From the NCBI RefSeq assembly GCF_003755185.1, contig NZ_RKIC01000012.1, positions 62,001 through 126,000 of the forward strand: a stretch of 64,000 nucleotides of DNA, written 5' to 3'. Shown here in pieces: positions 26,565 to 35,304 of this stretch (position 1 is its first letter; each line of letters opens with the position of its first letter). The stretch is from Frigoribacterium sp. PhB24 (GTDB taxonomy: Bacteria; Actinomycetota; Actinomycetes; Actinomycetales; Microbacteriaceae). Made by a program: the position numbers and the translations under genes. The notes under the pieces were generated by a model that did not search any database, was not told where the DNA came from, and saw only the letters and a program-made list of their open reading frames with translations.

Positions 26565-28013
26565 TCAGTCCTCGCGGTGGGCGAGCTTCGCGCCCTCGCG
26601 GGCCCGGACGGCGGGCTCGTTCTGGTGCACGCCCGCCGGCCACGACTCGGGCCCGGCCGTGCCCGCCGGGTACTCGTCGATGGCGACCCGGCCGGCCTTC
26701 CAGGCCTCGACGACCGGCGCGACGATGCGCCAGCCCTCCTCCGCCGAGTCACCGCGGACCGACAGCGTCGGGTCGTCGTCGAGGATGCCCTCGAGCACCT
26801 CGCCGTAGGCCGTCAGGTCGGCCGCGCCGAAGTCGGCGTGCAAGGAGGCGCGCGACAGGTCGTACGAGTCGCCCGGCCCGTTGACGTTCAGCTCGAGCGA
26901 CATCTCGTCGGGCGAGATCGCGATGCGCAGGCGGTCGGGGGTGCCGCCGCCGACGAACTCCTTCGGGACGTGGGTCGGCGGGCGGAACGTGATGACGATC
27001 TCGCGACGACGCGACGCCAGGGCCTTTCCCGACCGCAGCAGGATCGGCACGCCCGCCCACCGCCAGTTCGCCACCTCGACGACGACCTCGGCGAGGGTCT
27101 CGGTCTCGAGCGACGGGTCGACGCCGTCCTCGTCGACGTAGGCGGGCAGGGTGCGGCCGTCGACCTCGCCCTTGCCGTACCGGGCACGACGGGTGTTCTC
27201 GACGGCGTCGTCGTCCCAGACGTGGGTCGCGCGCAACACCAGTTCCTTCTCGTCGCGCAGGTCGGCGGGGCCGAGCGTCGCGGGGGCGTTCATCGTCAGC
27301 ACGGCCATGACCTGCAGCAGATGGCTCTGGATCATGTCGACCATGGCGCCGGCGTGGTCGTAGTAGCGGGCGCGGTTCTCGAGGCCGAGCTCCTCGTCGT
27401 AGACGATCTCGATGCTCTCGACGTGCTGGTTGTTGAGCATGGGCTCGATCAGGCGGTTCGCGAAGCGCAGACCGAGCAGGTTGAGCACGGTCGAGCGACC
27501 CAGGAAGTGGTCGACGCGGTGCACCTGGTCCTCGTGCACGAGCTTCAGCACCTCGCGGTTGAGCCTCTTCGCGCTGGCGAGGTCGGTGCCGAACGGCTTC
27601 TCGAGCGCGAGTGACGTGCCCTCGGGCAGGTCGACCTTCCGCAGCGCGGCGCAGGCCTTCTCGGTGATGGCGGGCGGCAGGGCGAAATAGATCGACGGAG
27701 GCGCGTCACAGGCTTCGACCAGGCCGCGGAGTCCGTCGACCCCGGTCACGTCGGCCGTGACGTACGTGGTCGACTCGAGCAGCGCGTCGACCGCGGGGCC
27801 GCTCGCGTGGACGCTGTCGAACGACGTCTTGACGCGCTTCTTCCACTCGGCGTCGGTGTACTCCTCGACGCCTGCGCCGATCAACTGGACGCGACGCGTC
27901 GGCTCGAGTGCCAGCAGCCCGCCGAGGCCGGGCATCAGGAGGCGCGCGGCGAGGTCCCCGCTCGCGCCGAGGATCAACAGGGTCGCCGGTTCGGGGGCCT
28001 TCTTCGCGCTCAT
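26565..28013 (-). CDS. zwf: Glucose-6-phosphate dehydrogenase
   Basis: 482 residues. The NADP-binding GASGDLAARLLMPGL begins near residue 14 and the substrate/catalytic block RVDHFLGRSTVLNLLGLRFAN lies near residue 170 (short parts: RVDHFLG). It would make 6-phosphogluconolactone and NADPH in the oxidative pentose phosphate pathway. The conserved Lys of the usual DHYLGKE motif is Arg here and the next residue Ser, so activity or substrate preference may differ. No tal, gnd or opcA neighbour is present, which suggests a second, stand-alone copy. ATG 28013 is fixed by a TACCGT hexamer 7 nt upstream. Confidence 0.88.
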   Translation of the reverse strand: MSAKKAPEPATLLILGASGDLAARLLMPGLGGLLALEPTRRVQLIGAGVEEYTDAEWKKRVKTSFDSVHASGPAVDALLESTTYVTADVTGVDGLRGLVEACDAPPSIYFALPPAITEKACAALRKVDLPEGTSLALEKPFGTDLASAKRLNREVLKLVHEDQVHRVDHFLGRSTVLNLLGLRFANRLIEPMLNNQHVESIEIVYDEELGLENRARYYDHAGAMVDMIQSHLLQVMAVLTMNAPATLGPADLRDEKELVLRATHVWDDDAVENTRRARYGKGEVDGRTLPAYVDEDGVDPSLETETLAEVVVEVANWRWAGVPILLRSGKALASRRREIVITFRPPTHVPKEFVGGGTPDRLRIAISPDEMSLELNVNGPGDSYDLSRASLHADFGAADLTAYGEVLEGILDDDPTLSVRGDSAEEGWRIVAPVVEAWKAGRVAIDEYPAGTAGPESWPAGVHQNEPAVRAREGAKLAHRED

Positions 28014-28020
28014 GCCGTGC

Positions 28021-28026
28021 ACGGTA
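28021..28026 (-). promoter_or_regulatory. -10 hexamer TACCGT for leaderless zwf
   Basis: On the minus strand TACCGT ends 7 nt before ATG 28013. This argues against the in-frame start at 28022. Confidence 0.6.
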
Positions 28027-28063
28027 GCGGGTCGGCCCCGGCCGTGCCCGGACGAGGGCGGCG

Positions 28064-28069
28064 TAGCGT
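28064..28069 (+). promoter_or_regulatory. -10 hexamer TAGCGT for small leaderless gene
   Basis: TAGCGT ends 6 nt before ATG 28076. Confidence 0.6.
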
Positions 28070-28075
28070 GCGAGC

Positions 28076-28288
28076 ATGAGCGACCAGACCTACACCGCCC
28101 GCTTCGTCGGCCACGACGAGACCACCACCGAAGAACTCACCCTCATCGACGGCCTGCCGCAGAAGAGCGTCACCCGCCCGGGAGCCTCCGACGGCGAGGA
28201 CCTCATGTGGGAGCTCGACGACGACGCCGGTGAGGGTGGCGAGTACGTCTACCGTTCCCTCGGCGTCTCGGGTCACGACTACAGCTGA
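28076..28288 (+). CDS. Small acidic hypothetical protein
   Basis: 70 residues, strongly acidic in the middle (WELDDDAGEGGEYVYRSLG). No family recognised. A promoter hexamer at leaderless spacing and codon usage like that of neighbours support it as a gene. It is transcribed away from zwf (62 bp between start codons) and ends 33 bp before the second 58-bp palindromic element. Confidence 0.6.
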   Translation: MSDQTYTARFVGHDETTTEELTLIDGLPQKSVTRPGASDGEDLMWELDDDAGEGGEYVYRSLGVSGHDYS

Positions 28289-28321
28289 TCTGCCCGCCCT
28301 GCCTGCCCTGCCCCGGCACGT

Positions 28322-28379
28322 CGAGATGTCACGACGTGCCGCTCACCTTCGAAGATGAGTGGCACGTCGTGACATCTCG
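28322..28379. repeat. 58-bp near-palindromic interspersed element, copy B
   Basis: The most regular of the three copies: starts CGAGATGTCACGACGTGCC and ends with the exact reverse complement of the first 19 bases; TTCGAA in the centre. It lies between the convergent small gene and the SDR gene and could end transcription from both sides. Confidence 0.85.
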
Positions 28380-28424
28380 ATAGGGCGGGGGAGGCGCGAC
28401 CCACGCCTCTCGGAGGCCCGTGGG

Positions 28425-29099
28425 TCAGGCGCGGCGGGTGGGGCGCACCGACACGACCTCGGCGGTCGCCCCGTGCGGCAGGTCCACCACGAGCCGAACG
28501 GCGTCGGCGACGGACTGCGGCTCGAGGTAGAGCGAGGTGTCGTACGTGCCGCCCTCGGCCGCGACCAGCTCGTGCTGCATGTCGGTGTCGACGCGGCCCG
28601 GGTGCACCGAGCTGACCCGCACGCCGTGCGGGCGTTCCTCGTCACGGAGGGCGTCGGTCAGCGCCCGCAGCGCGAACTTGCTCGCCGCATAGGTGCTGCC
28701 GTTCGGCCCGGCCGTGAACCCCGAGCCGCTGTTGATCGCGACGACCGTGCCCTGGGCCGCCCGCAGCGCGGGCAGGAGCTGACGGGTCACCTCGGCGACG
28801 GCGAAGACGTTCACCTCGAACACGCGCCGCCAATCGTCACGCGAGGTGTCGGCGACGGCCCGGCCACCGATCACACCGGCGGCGTGCACCAGCACGTCGA
28901 GCTCGTCGAGGTCGGGCACCGCGAGGGCAGGGCCCGAGAGATCGGCGACCCACGCCGTCGCGGACGGGAGGTCGGCGGCGATCGCCCGCAGCGCCTCCTC
29001 GTCCCGGCCGTGGACGATGACGTGGTGGGTGCGGGCGAGGTCGCGGACGACGGCGAGGCCGATGCCCCGCGAGCCCCCGGTGACGAGTGCGGTCTTCAT
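28425..29099 (-). CDS. SDR-family oxidoreductase
   Basis: 224 residues, classical short-chain dehydrogenase. Cofactor motif TGGSRGIG at residues 7-14, catalytic YAASK near residue 150 and the downstream HPGRVDTDM. Arg in GRDEEA favours NADP. The C-terminal substrate region is short. Substrate unknown. The gene stands alone; the next gene on the same strand ends 16 bp upstream of it (29116), so DUF3140 and this gene may form a two-gene unit. Confidence 0.88.
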   Translation of the reverse strand: MKTALVTGGSRGIGLAVVRDLARTHHVIVHGRDEEALRAIAADLPSATAWVADLSGPALAVPDLDELDVLVHAAGVIGGRAVADTSRDDWRRVFEVNVFAVAEVTRQLLPALRAAQGTVVAINSGSGFTAGPNGSTYAASKFALRALTDALRDEERPHGVRVSSVHPGRVDTDMQHELVAAEGGTYDTSLYLEPQSVADAVRLVVDLPHGATAEVVSVRPTRRA

Positions 29100-29115
29100 C
29101 GCTTCAGTCTGCCGG

Positions 29116-29445
29116 TCAGGCGAGCGGGTCGTGTCCCCAGTTCATCAGCGACCAGCGCCACCTCGTGTCGGTGACGTCGCCCGAGGGGCGCTGCTTCGAG
29201 TGGCGGGCGACGTATCCGTGCACCTTCTCCATGTGCTGCCAGTCGGCGTCGGTCAGGTCGGCCTTCTTCTTCTCGAGGATGCGCACGATGTGTCGGCCGC
29301 TCTCGTGCCCGACGGACTCGCCGCCGTCCTTCTGCCCCACCTCGCGCGACTCGTCGGTGTCGAGCCAGTCGCGCAGCGTCGAGGCCGTCATGTTCACGTC
29401 GTCGTCGAACTGTTCCCAGGTCTGCTGCCGGTCGTCGTCTGCCAT
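29116..29445 (-). CDS. DUF3140 protein
   Basis: 109 residues, charged and helical. VNMTASTLRDWLDTDES, HESGRHIVRILEKKKADLT and the C-terminal RWRWSLMNWGHDPL are typical of DUF3140, often described as DNA-binding-like small actinobacterial proteins, without proven role. ATG 29445 is chosen because the family begins just after it; the frame is open much further upstream only as an antisense shadow of the GH18 gene. It is transcribed divergently from the GH18 lipoprotein, 54 bp away. Confidence 0.85.
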   Translation of the reverse strand: MADDDRQQTWEQFDDDVNMTASTLRDWLDTDESREVGQKDGGESVGHESGRHIVRILEKKKADLTDADWQHMEKVHGYVARHSKQRPSGDVTDTRWRWSLMNWGHDPLA

Positions 29446-29499
29446 GGGACGAGCCAAGCACGCGCCGCACCGCACCGCCGGATCGGCGATGATGGCACG

Positions 29500-30540
29500 G
29501 TGCGCACCCTGACCACCGGCACCGCCGCCCTGCTGCTCGCCGCCTCGCTCACGGTCACGCTGACCTCGTGCTCGGCCGACGGCAACAATCCGACGGTCGC
29601 CCCGCAGGCGAAGATCCCCGCCGGGCTCGCCGTCGAGGGGTACGCCATCGCCTCGCCCGACGCGACGTCGGCGGCCGTCGAAGCCTTCGACCGCAGCGAG
29701 GCGGCGATCGACACCGTCGGCGTCTCGGGTGTCGCGATCACGACCGGAGGGGGCGGCGTCGCCCCGAGCGACGAGTCCGCCAACTCCCTGCGCGAGGCCG
29801 CGCAGTCGGCCGGCAAGAAGGCCGAGCTGCTCGTCGTCAACGCCGGGCAGGACGGGTTCAGCAGTGAGCTCGCGACCCGGCTGCTGTCGAACCGGGCCAA
29901 CCGCGAGCTCGTCGTGTCGGGTCTCACCGGCGAGGTGGTCAACGGCGGCTGGGACGGCGTGCAGATCGACTTCGAGTCGCTCTCGGCCGAGGACGCCCCG
30001 GGGCTGGTCGACTTCGCCGCCGAGCTGCGCGACGCCCTGCCCGACGACGCCACGATCTCGATGGCCGTCCAGCCCAGCACCGACGCGGCGGGGTACGAAG
30101 ACCTCGGTTACGACCTGGCCGCCCTGTCCGACTCCGTCGACCGCTTCGTGCTCATGGCCTACGACCAGCACGGCACCGGCTTCAGCGAGCCCGGGCCCGT
30201 CGGGGGCCTGCCCTGGGTCGGCGAGGTACTCGACGCGGCGCTCGAGCTCGCCCCCGCCGACCGCCTCGACCTCGGCGTGGCGGGGTACGGCTACCGCTGG
30301 ACGGGCGAGGGGACCGCAGGAGGTGCGGTGTCGGTCGCCGAGGCCCGCACCGGGGCGCGGTCCACGGGTTCATGGGACGCCGAGCAGGCCGAGTACACGG
30401 CGTCGCCCGACGACGGATCGACCCTCTGGTGGTCGGACGGTCGCTCCATCACGGCCCGAGCCGACCTGGCCGCGTCGAAGGGCCTGCACGGGGTCGCCAT
30501 CTGGCAGCTGACGACGGGCGACCCGATCCGCCGCGGCTGA
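29500..30540 (+). CDS. GH18-like glycoside hydrolase lipoprotein
   Basis: 346 residues. GTG 29500 starts a signal peptide ending in the lipobox LTSC (Cys near 25). The TIM-barrel shows the GH18 active-site pattern as WDGVQIDFES (D-x-x-D-x-E near residue 155) and VLMAYDQHGTG. A conserved aromatic GYGYRW and the final WQLTTGDP also fit spore-germination/YaaH-type GH18 proteins. Probable target is peptidoglycan or chitin-like N-acetylglucosamine polymers outside the membrane. The first D of the full DxxDxDxE is replaced, so confirm activity. A perfect 22-bp palindrome lies 82 bp after the stop. Confidence 0.82.
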   Translation: MRTLTTGTAALLLAASLTVTLTSCSADGNNPTVAPQAKIPAGLAVEGYAIASPDATSAAVEAFDRSEAAIDTVGVSGVAITTGGGGVAPSDESANSLREAAQSAGKKAELLVVNAGQDGFSSELATRLLSNRANRELVVSGLTGEVVNGGWDGVQIDFESLSAEDAPGLVDFAAELRDALPDDATISMAVQPSTDAAGYEDLGYDLAALSDSVDRFVLMAYDQHGTGFSEPGPVGGLPWVGEVLDAALELAPADRLDLGVAGYGYRWTGEGTAGGAVSVAEARTGARSTGSWDAEQAEYTASPDDGSTLWWSDGRSITARADLAASKGLHGVAIWQLTTGDPIRRG

Positions 30541-30622
30541 CGCCCGGGTGGTGGTCCTTGCCAGCGGCTCTTCCGGTACCTGTCGGATCGTCGGGAGCAG
30601 GAGGGACGGGTGTCGGATTCGA

Positions 30623-30644
30623 TGATCCGGTACGTACCGGATCA
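30623..30644. terminator. 22-bp perfect palindrome, second identical copy
   Basis: Same 22-mer as at 923-944 (TGATCCGGTAC plus its reverse complement), here between the convergent GH18 gene and the 147-residue unknown gene. Confidence 0.55.
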
Positions 30645-30663
30645 GCGCGAGAGAGGGCAGCCC

Positions 30664-31107
30664 TTACGGCGTGACGATGCCGATCGGGCCGGTCAGCTCG
30701 GGGATCTCGCGGTCGCTGAGCAACCAGCGCTCGCCACGACCGGTGACCAGGAAAGCCAGCGGGCCCGGGCGGCAGACGACGAGCGCCCCGCCCTCTTGGT
30801 GCAGCACGCCGTCGAGCGCGCCGCCGAGGTCGCGGTCGTCCTCGGAGCCCGAGGCCGACAGGACGGCGCAGCGGCCCTCGGCGCCCATGGCCTGCAACAG
30901 TCGGCGCATGCCCTCGGGGTCGCTGCGGTCGGGGCCGAGCGGGTGGGCGACGGCCATGTCGACCCAGTCGACCGAGCCGGTCAGGTCGGCGAGGGCCTGC
31001 TCTTCGGGCCCGGCCGGGTCGACGGCGAGGTCGTGGACGGACTGCTTGCGATCGGGCGCGGCGAAGGCCTCGAGCGCGGTGATGACGGAAGGGGGGAGCG
31101 ACGCCAC
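30664..31107 (-). CDS. Hypothetical protein, possible SseB-like fold
   Basis: 147 residues from GTG 31107, which has AGGAG 7 nt upstream. Segments such as ALEAFAAPDRKQSVHDL, GMRRLLQAMGAEGRCAVLSAS and GALVVCRPGPLAFLVTG suggest an alpha/beta protein. No family is recognised with confidence. TAA stop, rare at this GC content. It is transcribed divergently from the Gln/Pro-rich membrane protein. An upstream extension to 31173 has no ribosome-binding site. Confidence 0.6.
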   Translation of the reverse strand: MASLPPSVITALEAFAAPDRKQSVHDLAVDPAGPEEQALADLTGSVDWVDMAVAHPLGPDRSDPEGMRRLLQAMGAEGRCAVLSASGSEDDRDLGGALDGVLHQEGGALVVCRPGPLAFLVTGRGERWLLSDREIPELTGPIGIVTP

Positions 31108-31285
31108 GGGTGTTCTCCTGTCGAGGGGTTCCACCCATCCTCCCACCCGGGGTGCCCTCACAGGTCCGTCCACAGGCGGAACAGCGAGCGCGCGCCCGGT
31201 CGAGCCGTCGCACTACGCTGCCGGAGAGCCGCCCCACGCGCGACCACGACCCGACCAGCCCACCCACGACGACGACGGAGACACC

Positions 31286-31882
31286 GTGAGCGACGCCCCC
31301 GGCCAGCAGCCCTGGCAGCAGCCCCAGCACCCGCAGCAGCCCCAGCAGCAGCACCCGCACCAGCCCCAGCAGCAGCCCTACCCCGGCCCCGGCGGGTACT
31401 CCGACCCCCTCAAGGGCACCAACCCCGGCGTCAGCACCTCGACCCCCTTCGTCTGGGTGCTCGTCGTGCTGCCGCTCGTACAACTGATCGGCCTGGCCTT
31501 CTGGGACATCCCCGACTACCTCGAGCGCACCGCCACGATCACGCCGGGCGTCTACCAGTCGCCGTTCACGGCGGGCTACCTGGCCTACATGGGCATCGGC
31601 CTGCTCGTCTACGTGCTCACGGTCGTCTTCGCCTGGCTCGACCACCGGGCCCTGGTCGCGCGGGGCATCGTCAAGCCCTTCCCGTGGCCGTGGGCCTTCC
31701 TCACGGTCGTCTACGTCATCGGCCGTTCGGTCGTCGTGAAGCGCCGCACCGGTGGCGGGCTCGCCCCGCTCTGGCTCTTCGTCGCCGTGTACCTGATCAC
31801 GATCGTCGTCGCGTTCTCGGTCTTCATCTCGGCGTTCGCCCAGTTCGTGCAGACCATGCCGTCGCTCCCGACGGCGCCGTAG
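31286..31882 (+). CDS. Membrane protein with Gln/Pro/His-rich N-terminus
   Basis: About 198 residues. The first 45 are almost only Q, P, H and W (QQPQHPQQPQQQHPHQP), then four hydrophobic segments near 52-70, 98-118, 133-150 and 165-185. No named family. Such low-complexity leaders are common on small actinobacterial membrane proteins (DUF-type). GTG 31286 follows GGAG by 6 nt. A TACGCT hexamer lies about 70 nt upstream. The inverted dispersed-motif pair after the stop probably terminates the message. Confidence 0.7.
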   Translation: MSDAPGQQPWQQPQHPQQPQQQHPHQPQQQPYPGPGGYSDPLKGTNPGVSTSTPFVWVLVVLPLVQLIGLAFWDIPDYLERTATITPGVYQSPFTAGYLAYMGIGLLVYVLTVVFAWLDHRALVARGIVKPFPWPWAFLTVVYVIGRSVVVKRRTGGGLAPLWLFVAVYLITIVVAFSVFISAFAQFVQTMPSLPTAP

Positions 31883-31898
31883 TCGGCGACGCGAGGCG

Positions 31899-31941
31899 CA
31901 GGAGGCGCGGGTCGACCGAGCTGGCCGGCTCGCGCCTCCTG
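31899..31941. terminator. Inverted pair of dispersed GGAGGCGCG motif
   Basis: CAGGAGGCGCG (31899-31909) and its exact reverse complement (31931-31941), 17 bp after the membrane-protein stop and 27 bp before the next start. Confidence 0.6.
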
Positions 31942-31967
31942 GGTCCCCCTGCTGCGAGGATGGACCC

Positions 31968-32858
31968 GTGACCTCCTCCACCGCACCCCGCCTCGGTCTG
32001 CTGCTCGACGTCGACGGCCCGATCGCCAGCCCCGTGACCCGCAGCATCGCGCTGCCCGAGATCACCCGTGACCTCGTCGCGCTCGCCGCGCTCGGCATCC
32101 CGATCGTGTTCAACACCGGACGGTCGGACGCCTTCATCCGCGACGAGGTCGTCCGCCCGCTGCTCGCGGCCGGACTGCCCGCGGGGTCACGCGTGCACGG
32201 CGTCTGCGAGAAGGGAGCCGTCTGGTTCACGATCGGCCCCGAGCACGGCCCCGACGGCATCGGCCCGATCGAGGTCGACTCGTCGCTCGCCATGCCCGCC
32301 GACTTCGGCGCCGAGATGCAGGCGCTCGTCGCCGACGAGTTCTCCGACCTGGTCTTCTACGACACGACCAAGCACGCCATGGTCTCGATCGAGCAGCTCA
32401 CCAGCGTCGAGTCGTCGACCTACCTCGCCCGGCAACGCGACCTCGACGAGAAGGCGATGCAGGCGCTGGTCCGCCGTGGGTTCGGCGTGCGCCGTCTCGA
32501 CGACGTCCGGCCCGACGCGTCCGGCGACGTGCAGTGGCGCGTCGACCCGACGATCATCTCGACCGACATCGAGTCGGTCCGGCTCGGTAAAGACCTGGGT
32601 GCCGAGCGGGCTCTCGAGCTGCTCGCCGCCGACGGCGAGCCCCCGCTCGCCTGGCGCACGGTCGGCGACTCGCGGAGCGACTACGCCATGGCCGACTGGC
32701 TGCACGCGCAGGGCCACCCGGTCGCCCACGTCGACGTCCGGCCCGCCGACGGCGTCCCCGCGACGCCGTACCCGGTCCTGACGAGTGCCGCGGGCGCGAT
32801 CCACGACGAGGCCGGCGCCGAGTTCCTCGCCGGATGGCTGGCCGACCTGACCGCCTGA
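31968..32858 (+). CDS. HAD-family hydrolase
   Basis: 296 residues. Motif I LLLDVDGPI (nucleophile D near residue 14), motif II IVFNTGRSD, and motif IV GDSRSDYAM near residue 230 are present, with a Lys (LGKDLG) before it. The cap inserted between motifs II and III resembles Cof/trehalose-phosphatase-like HADs acting on sugar phosphates. GTG 31968 is the start, with GAGGAT at the leaderless spacing (-12 to -7). No operon partner: the beta-glucan locus begins 412 bp downstream. Confidence 0.82.
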   Translation: MTSSTAPRLGLLLDVDGPIASPVTRSIALPEITRDLVALAALGIPIVFNTGRSDAFIRDEVVRPLLAAGLPAGSRVHGVCEKGAVWFTIGPEHGPDGIGPIEVDSSLAMPADFGAEMQALVADEFSDLVFYDTTKHAMVSIEQLTSVESSTYLARQRDLDEKAMQALVRRGFGVRRLDDVRPDASGDVQWRVDPTIISTDIESVRLGKDLGAERALELLAADGEPPLAWRTVGDSRSDYAMADWLHAQGHPVAHVDVRPADGVPATPYPVLTSAAGAIHDEAGAEFLAGWLADLTA

Positions 32859-33270
32859 GCCGGGGACACGCCCGACGTGCCCCCCCGGACGGGGTGAGAC
32901 GGGTGAGCGTCAGCCCCCAACGGGTGTCACCTGCCCGCTGTCCAGGCGGGCTGTGACCCTTTCGAGGGGGCCTACCCCCCGAACGGGTGTCGTCGAACGG
33001 CCCGAACGGCCCTGTACTGTTTCGACACGTCCCCGGTACGGTCCCCCGAAAGGCCCACACCGGAGACCAGCCCGTCGATCGAGTGGCCCGAACCATTCGC
33101 AGTCGACGGACCCGAATCGGGAGTCCCTAGCTCCCACCCGGCCACCGCTCACCCCGGTGCGTCACCTCGAAGTCGCCGCTGTCGCCGACGCCCCTCCGGA
33201 CGTCCGTCGGCACTTCCCCCCGCCGCCGGCGTCCGGTCGTCTCTCAGACCCGAACCCGGAGAGAACACGC
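32859..33270. other. 412-bp gap with terminator, promoter-like sites and long leader of the glucan locus
   Basis: Holds a hairpin (32926-32957), several ACGGGTG repeats (for example CAACGGGTGTC and GAACGGGTGTC), GGGGG-CCTA-CCCCC, and two -10-like hexamers: TACTGT at 33015-33020 and TACGGT at 33036-33041. If either is used, the synthase message has a leader of 220-245 nt. I could not match this leader to a known riboswitch; the GEMM c-di-GMP core was not seen. Confidence 0.5.
32926..32957. terminator. Hairpin after HAD gene
   Basis: GTCAC, then CCCGC with a 7-nt loop, GCGGG, and GTGAC: a stem with a small internal loop, 68 bp after the HAD stop. No U-tract. Confidence 0.45.
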
Positions 33271-35304
33271 ATGTCCCGAACCATGCGCGTCCGCGACAGC
33301 GACGCCGAAACCCGACCCGACACCGGACCCGCCCTCGACGTGGCACCTCGCTCGCGCAGCGAACTGAGGCGCCTGGCACACCACGACGAGGCGCGCCGGC
33401 CGCGCGCACGCCCCTCGACCCGCCAGACGAGCGACCACCACGCGTCGGTCGTCTCGCGCACCGAGGGGCGTGCCCACTCGCCGTTCATGGTGTTGCTGGT
33501 GCTCGCCTGCACCATGGGCATCCTGCTCTACGGCCAGTTCCTGTTGAACCCCGCCAACCGCGGTGACCTGCTGCCCTACGTCGCGGTGATCATCGCCGAG
33601 GCCGTCCTGGTACTGCAGGCCCTGCTGGCCATGTGGACGATCCTCTCGGGCGGCCAGAACCCCCGCGACTTCGACTTCCACTCGACGCAGGACACCCTGT
33701 ACGACGAGGACGCCATCGACCGGCTCGGCGTGCGCGACCAGCCGCACCTGTGGCCGATCGTCGTCGACGGGAAGACCGTGGTCGTGGACGTCTTCGTCAC
33801 GGTCTACGGCGAGGAGCTGTCGAAGATCGCGATGACGGTCCAGGCCGCCGTCGCGATGCAGGGCGCCCACCGCACCTGGGTGCTGGACGACGGTCGCAGC
33901 GACGAGGTCAAGGAGCTCGCCGCGACGCTCGGTGCCCGGTACATCCGCCGACTGACCAGCAACGGCGCCAAGGCGGGCAACGTCAACTACGCGCTGTCGG
34001 TGGCCAAGGGCGACTACTTCGCCATCTTCGACGCGGACTTCGTGCCCAAGCCGATGTTCCTGCACGAGACCGTGCCGTTCTTCATCGACGAGAAGGTCGC
34101 CTTCGTCCAGACCCCGCAGTCGTACGGCAACCTCGTCAGCATCGTCAGCCGCGGCGCCGGCTACATGCAGGCCGTCTTCTACCGGTACATCCAGCCCGGT
34201 CGCAACCGGTTCAACGCCGCGTTCTGCGTGGGCACCAACGTGATCTTCCGCCGCGCGGCGATCGACGAGGTCGGCGGCATCGACACCGACTCGAAGTCCG
34301 AGGACGTCTGGACGAGCCTGTTCCTGCACGAGGCCGGCTGGCGGTCGATCTACATCCCGATGACGCTCGCGATCGGCGACGCCCCCGAGACCATCGAGGC
34401 GTACAGCAAGCAGCAGTTGCGCTGGGCGACCGGCGGCTTCGAGATCCTCTTCCGGCACAACCCGTTGAGTCCTCGCCGCACCCTGACGATGGACCAGCGC
34501 TTCCAGTACACGCTGACGGCGACCCACTACCTGACCGGCATCGCCCCGTTGCTGCTGATCATGGTGCCGCCGATGGAGATCTTCTTCGACCTGCGTCCGA
34601 TGAACCTGCACATCTCGGTGCTCCAGTGGCTGCTCTTCTACTCGGGCTTCTACCTGCTGCAGATCGCGCTGGCGTTCTTCACCCTCGGATCGTTCCGCTG
34701 GGAGGTGCTCATGCTCGCCTCCGTCTCGTTCCCGATCTACGTCAAGGCCCTCTGGAACGTCCTGAGCGGCAAGGACACCGCGTGGCACGTGACCGGCGGC
34801 GGCAAGGCGGCGAGTCCGTTCAACGTGCTCGTCCCCCAGGTGCTGTTCTGGCTCTTCCTGACGCTCACCTCCCTCGTGGCGATCTGGCGCGACTGGGACA
34901 ACCGCGTGCTCACCCTCGCCACGGTCTGGAACCTCATCAACACCGCCGTGCTGTCCGCGTTCCTGCTGGCGGCCCTGCGTGAGGCCAAGGCGATCAAGCG
35001 TGCCTCCCGTTCGGGCTCGAGCGCCCGCACGACGATGGCCGGCACCGTGACGACCGGTCCCGTCGCCACCCAGGAGCTGCGGACCCAGGTCGCCCGCCCC
35101 CTGCCCCGGAGCCACGACGAGTTCCTCGAGCTCTCGGCGGAGCAGCGTGCCGAGCAACGGCGCCGCGACGACGAACGGCGTCACCTGCTCGAAGCCGAGC
35201 TGGCGGTGGTCGACGACCGCCACGCCGACCAGACGGGCCACGACGACCCGGCCACCCGACCCGACCGACACGACACGAACGACCGAGAGAAGGTGGTCTC
35301 ATGA
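33271..35304 (+). CDS. Processive family 2 glycosyltransferase, beta-glucan/cellulose synthase-like
   Basis: 677 residues. Cytoplasmic N-terminus (1-70), two helices (about 73-120), the GT-A domain, then about five helices (430-580) and a charged 100-residue tail. The processive D,D,D,QxxRW set is complete: LDDGR at 206-207, FDAD at 254-256, EDVW at 344-345 and QQLRW at 381-385. It should polymerise a beta-glycan from a UDP-sugar and extrude it across the membrane. No PilZ domain is visible. ATG 33271 has GGAGAG 8 nt upstream. The stop overlaps the HlyD-like gene (ATGA). The GH81 glucanase downstream favours beta-1,3 or mixed-linkage glucan over cellulose. Confidence 0.87.
   Translation: MSRTMRVRDSDAETRPDTGPALDVAPRSRSELRRLAHHDEARRPRARPSTRQTSDHHASVVSRTEGRAHSPFMVLLVLACTMGILLYGQFLLNPANRGDLLPYVAVIIAEAVLVLQALLAMWTILSGGQNPRDFDFHSTQDTLYDEDAIDRLGVRDQPHLWPIVVDGKTVVVDVFVTVYGEELSKIAMTVQAAVAMQGAHRTWVLDDGRSDEVKELAATLGARYIRRLTSNGAKAGNVNYALSVAKGDYFAIFDADFVPKPMFLHETVPFFIDEKVAFVQTPQSYGNLVSIVSRGAGYMQAVFYRYIQPGRNRFNAAFCVGTNVIFRRAAIDEVGGIDTDSKSEDVWTSLFLHEAGWRSIYIPMTLAIGDAPETIEAYSKQQLRWATGGFEILFRHNPLSPRRTLTMDQRFQYTLTATHYLTGIAPLLLIMVPPMEIFFDLRPMNLHISVLQWLLFYSGFYLLQIALAFFTLGSFRWEVLMLASVSFPIYVKALWNVLSGKDTAWHVTGGGKAASPFNVLVPQVLFWLFLTLTSLVAIWRDWDNRVLTLATVWNLINTAVLSAFLLAALREAKAIKRASRSGSSARTTMAGTVTTGPVATQELRTQVARPLPRSHDEFLELSAEQRAEQRRRDDERRHLLEAELAVVDDRHADQTGHDDPATRPDRHDTNDREKVVS

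Noticed and set aside
33021-33270. GEMM-type c-di-GMP riboswitch ahead of the glucan synthase
   Set aside because: No match to the conserved CACGCACAGGG core; only GC stems and repeats.
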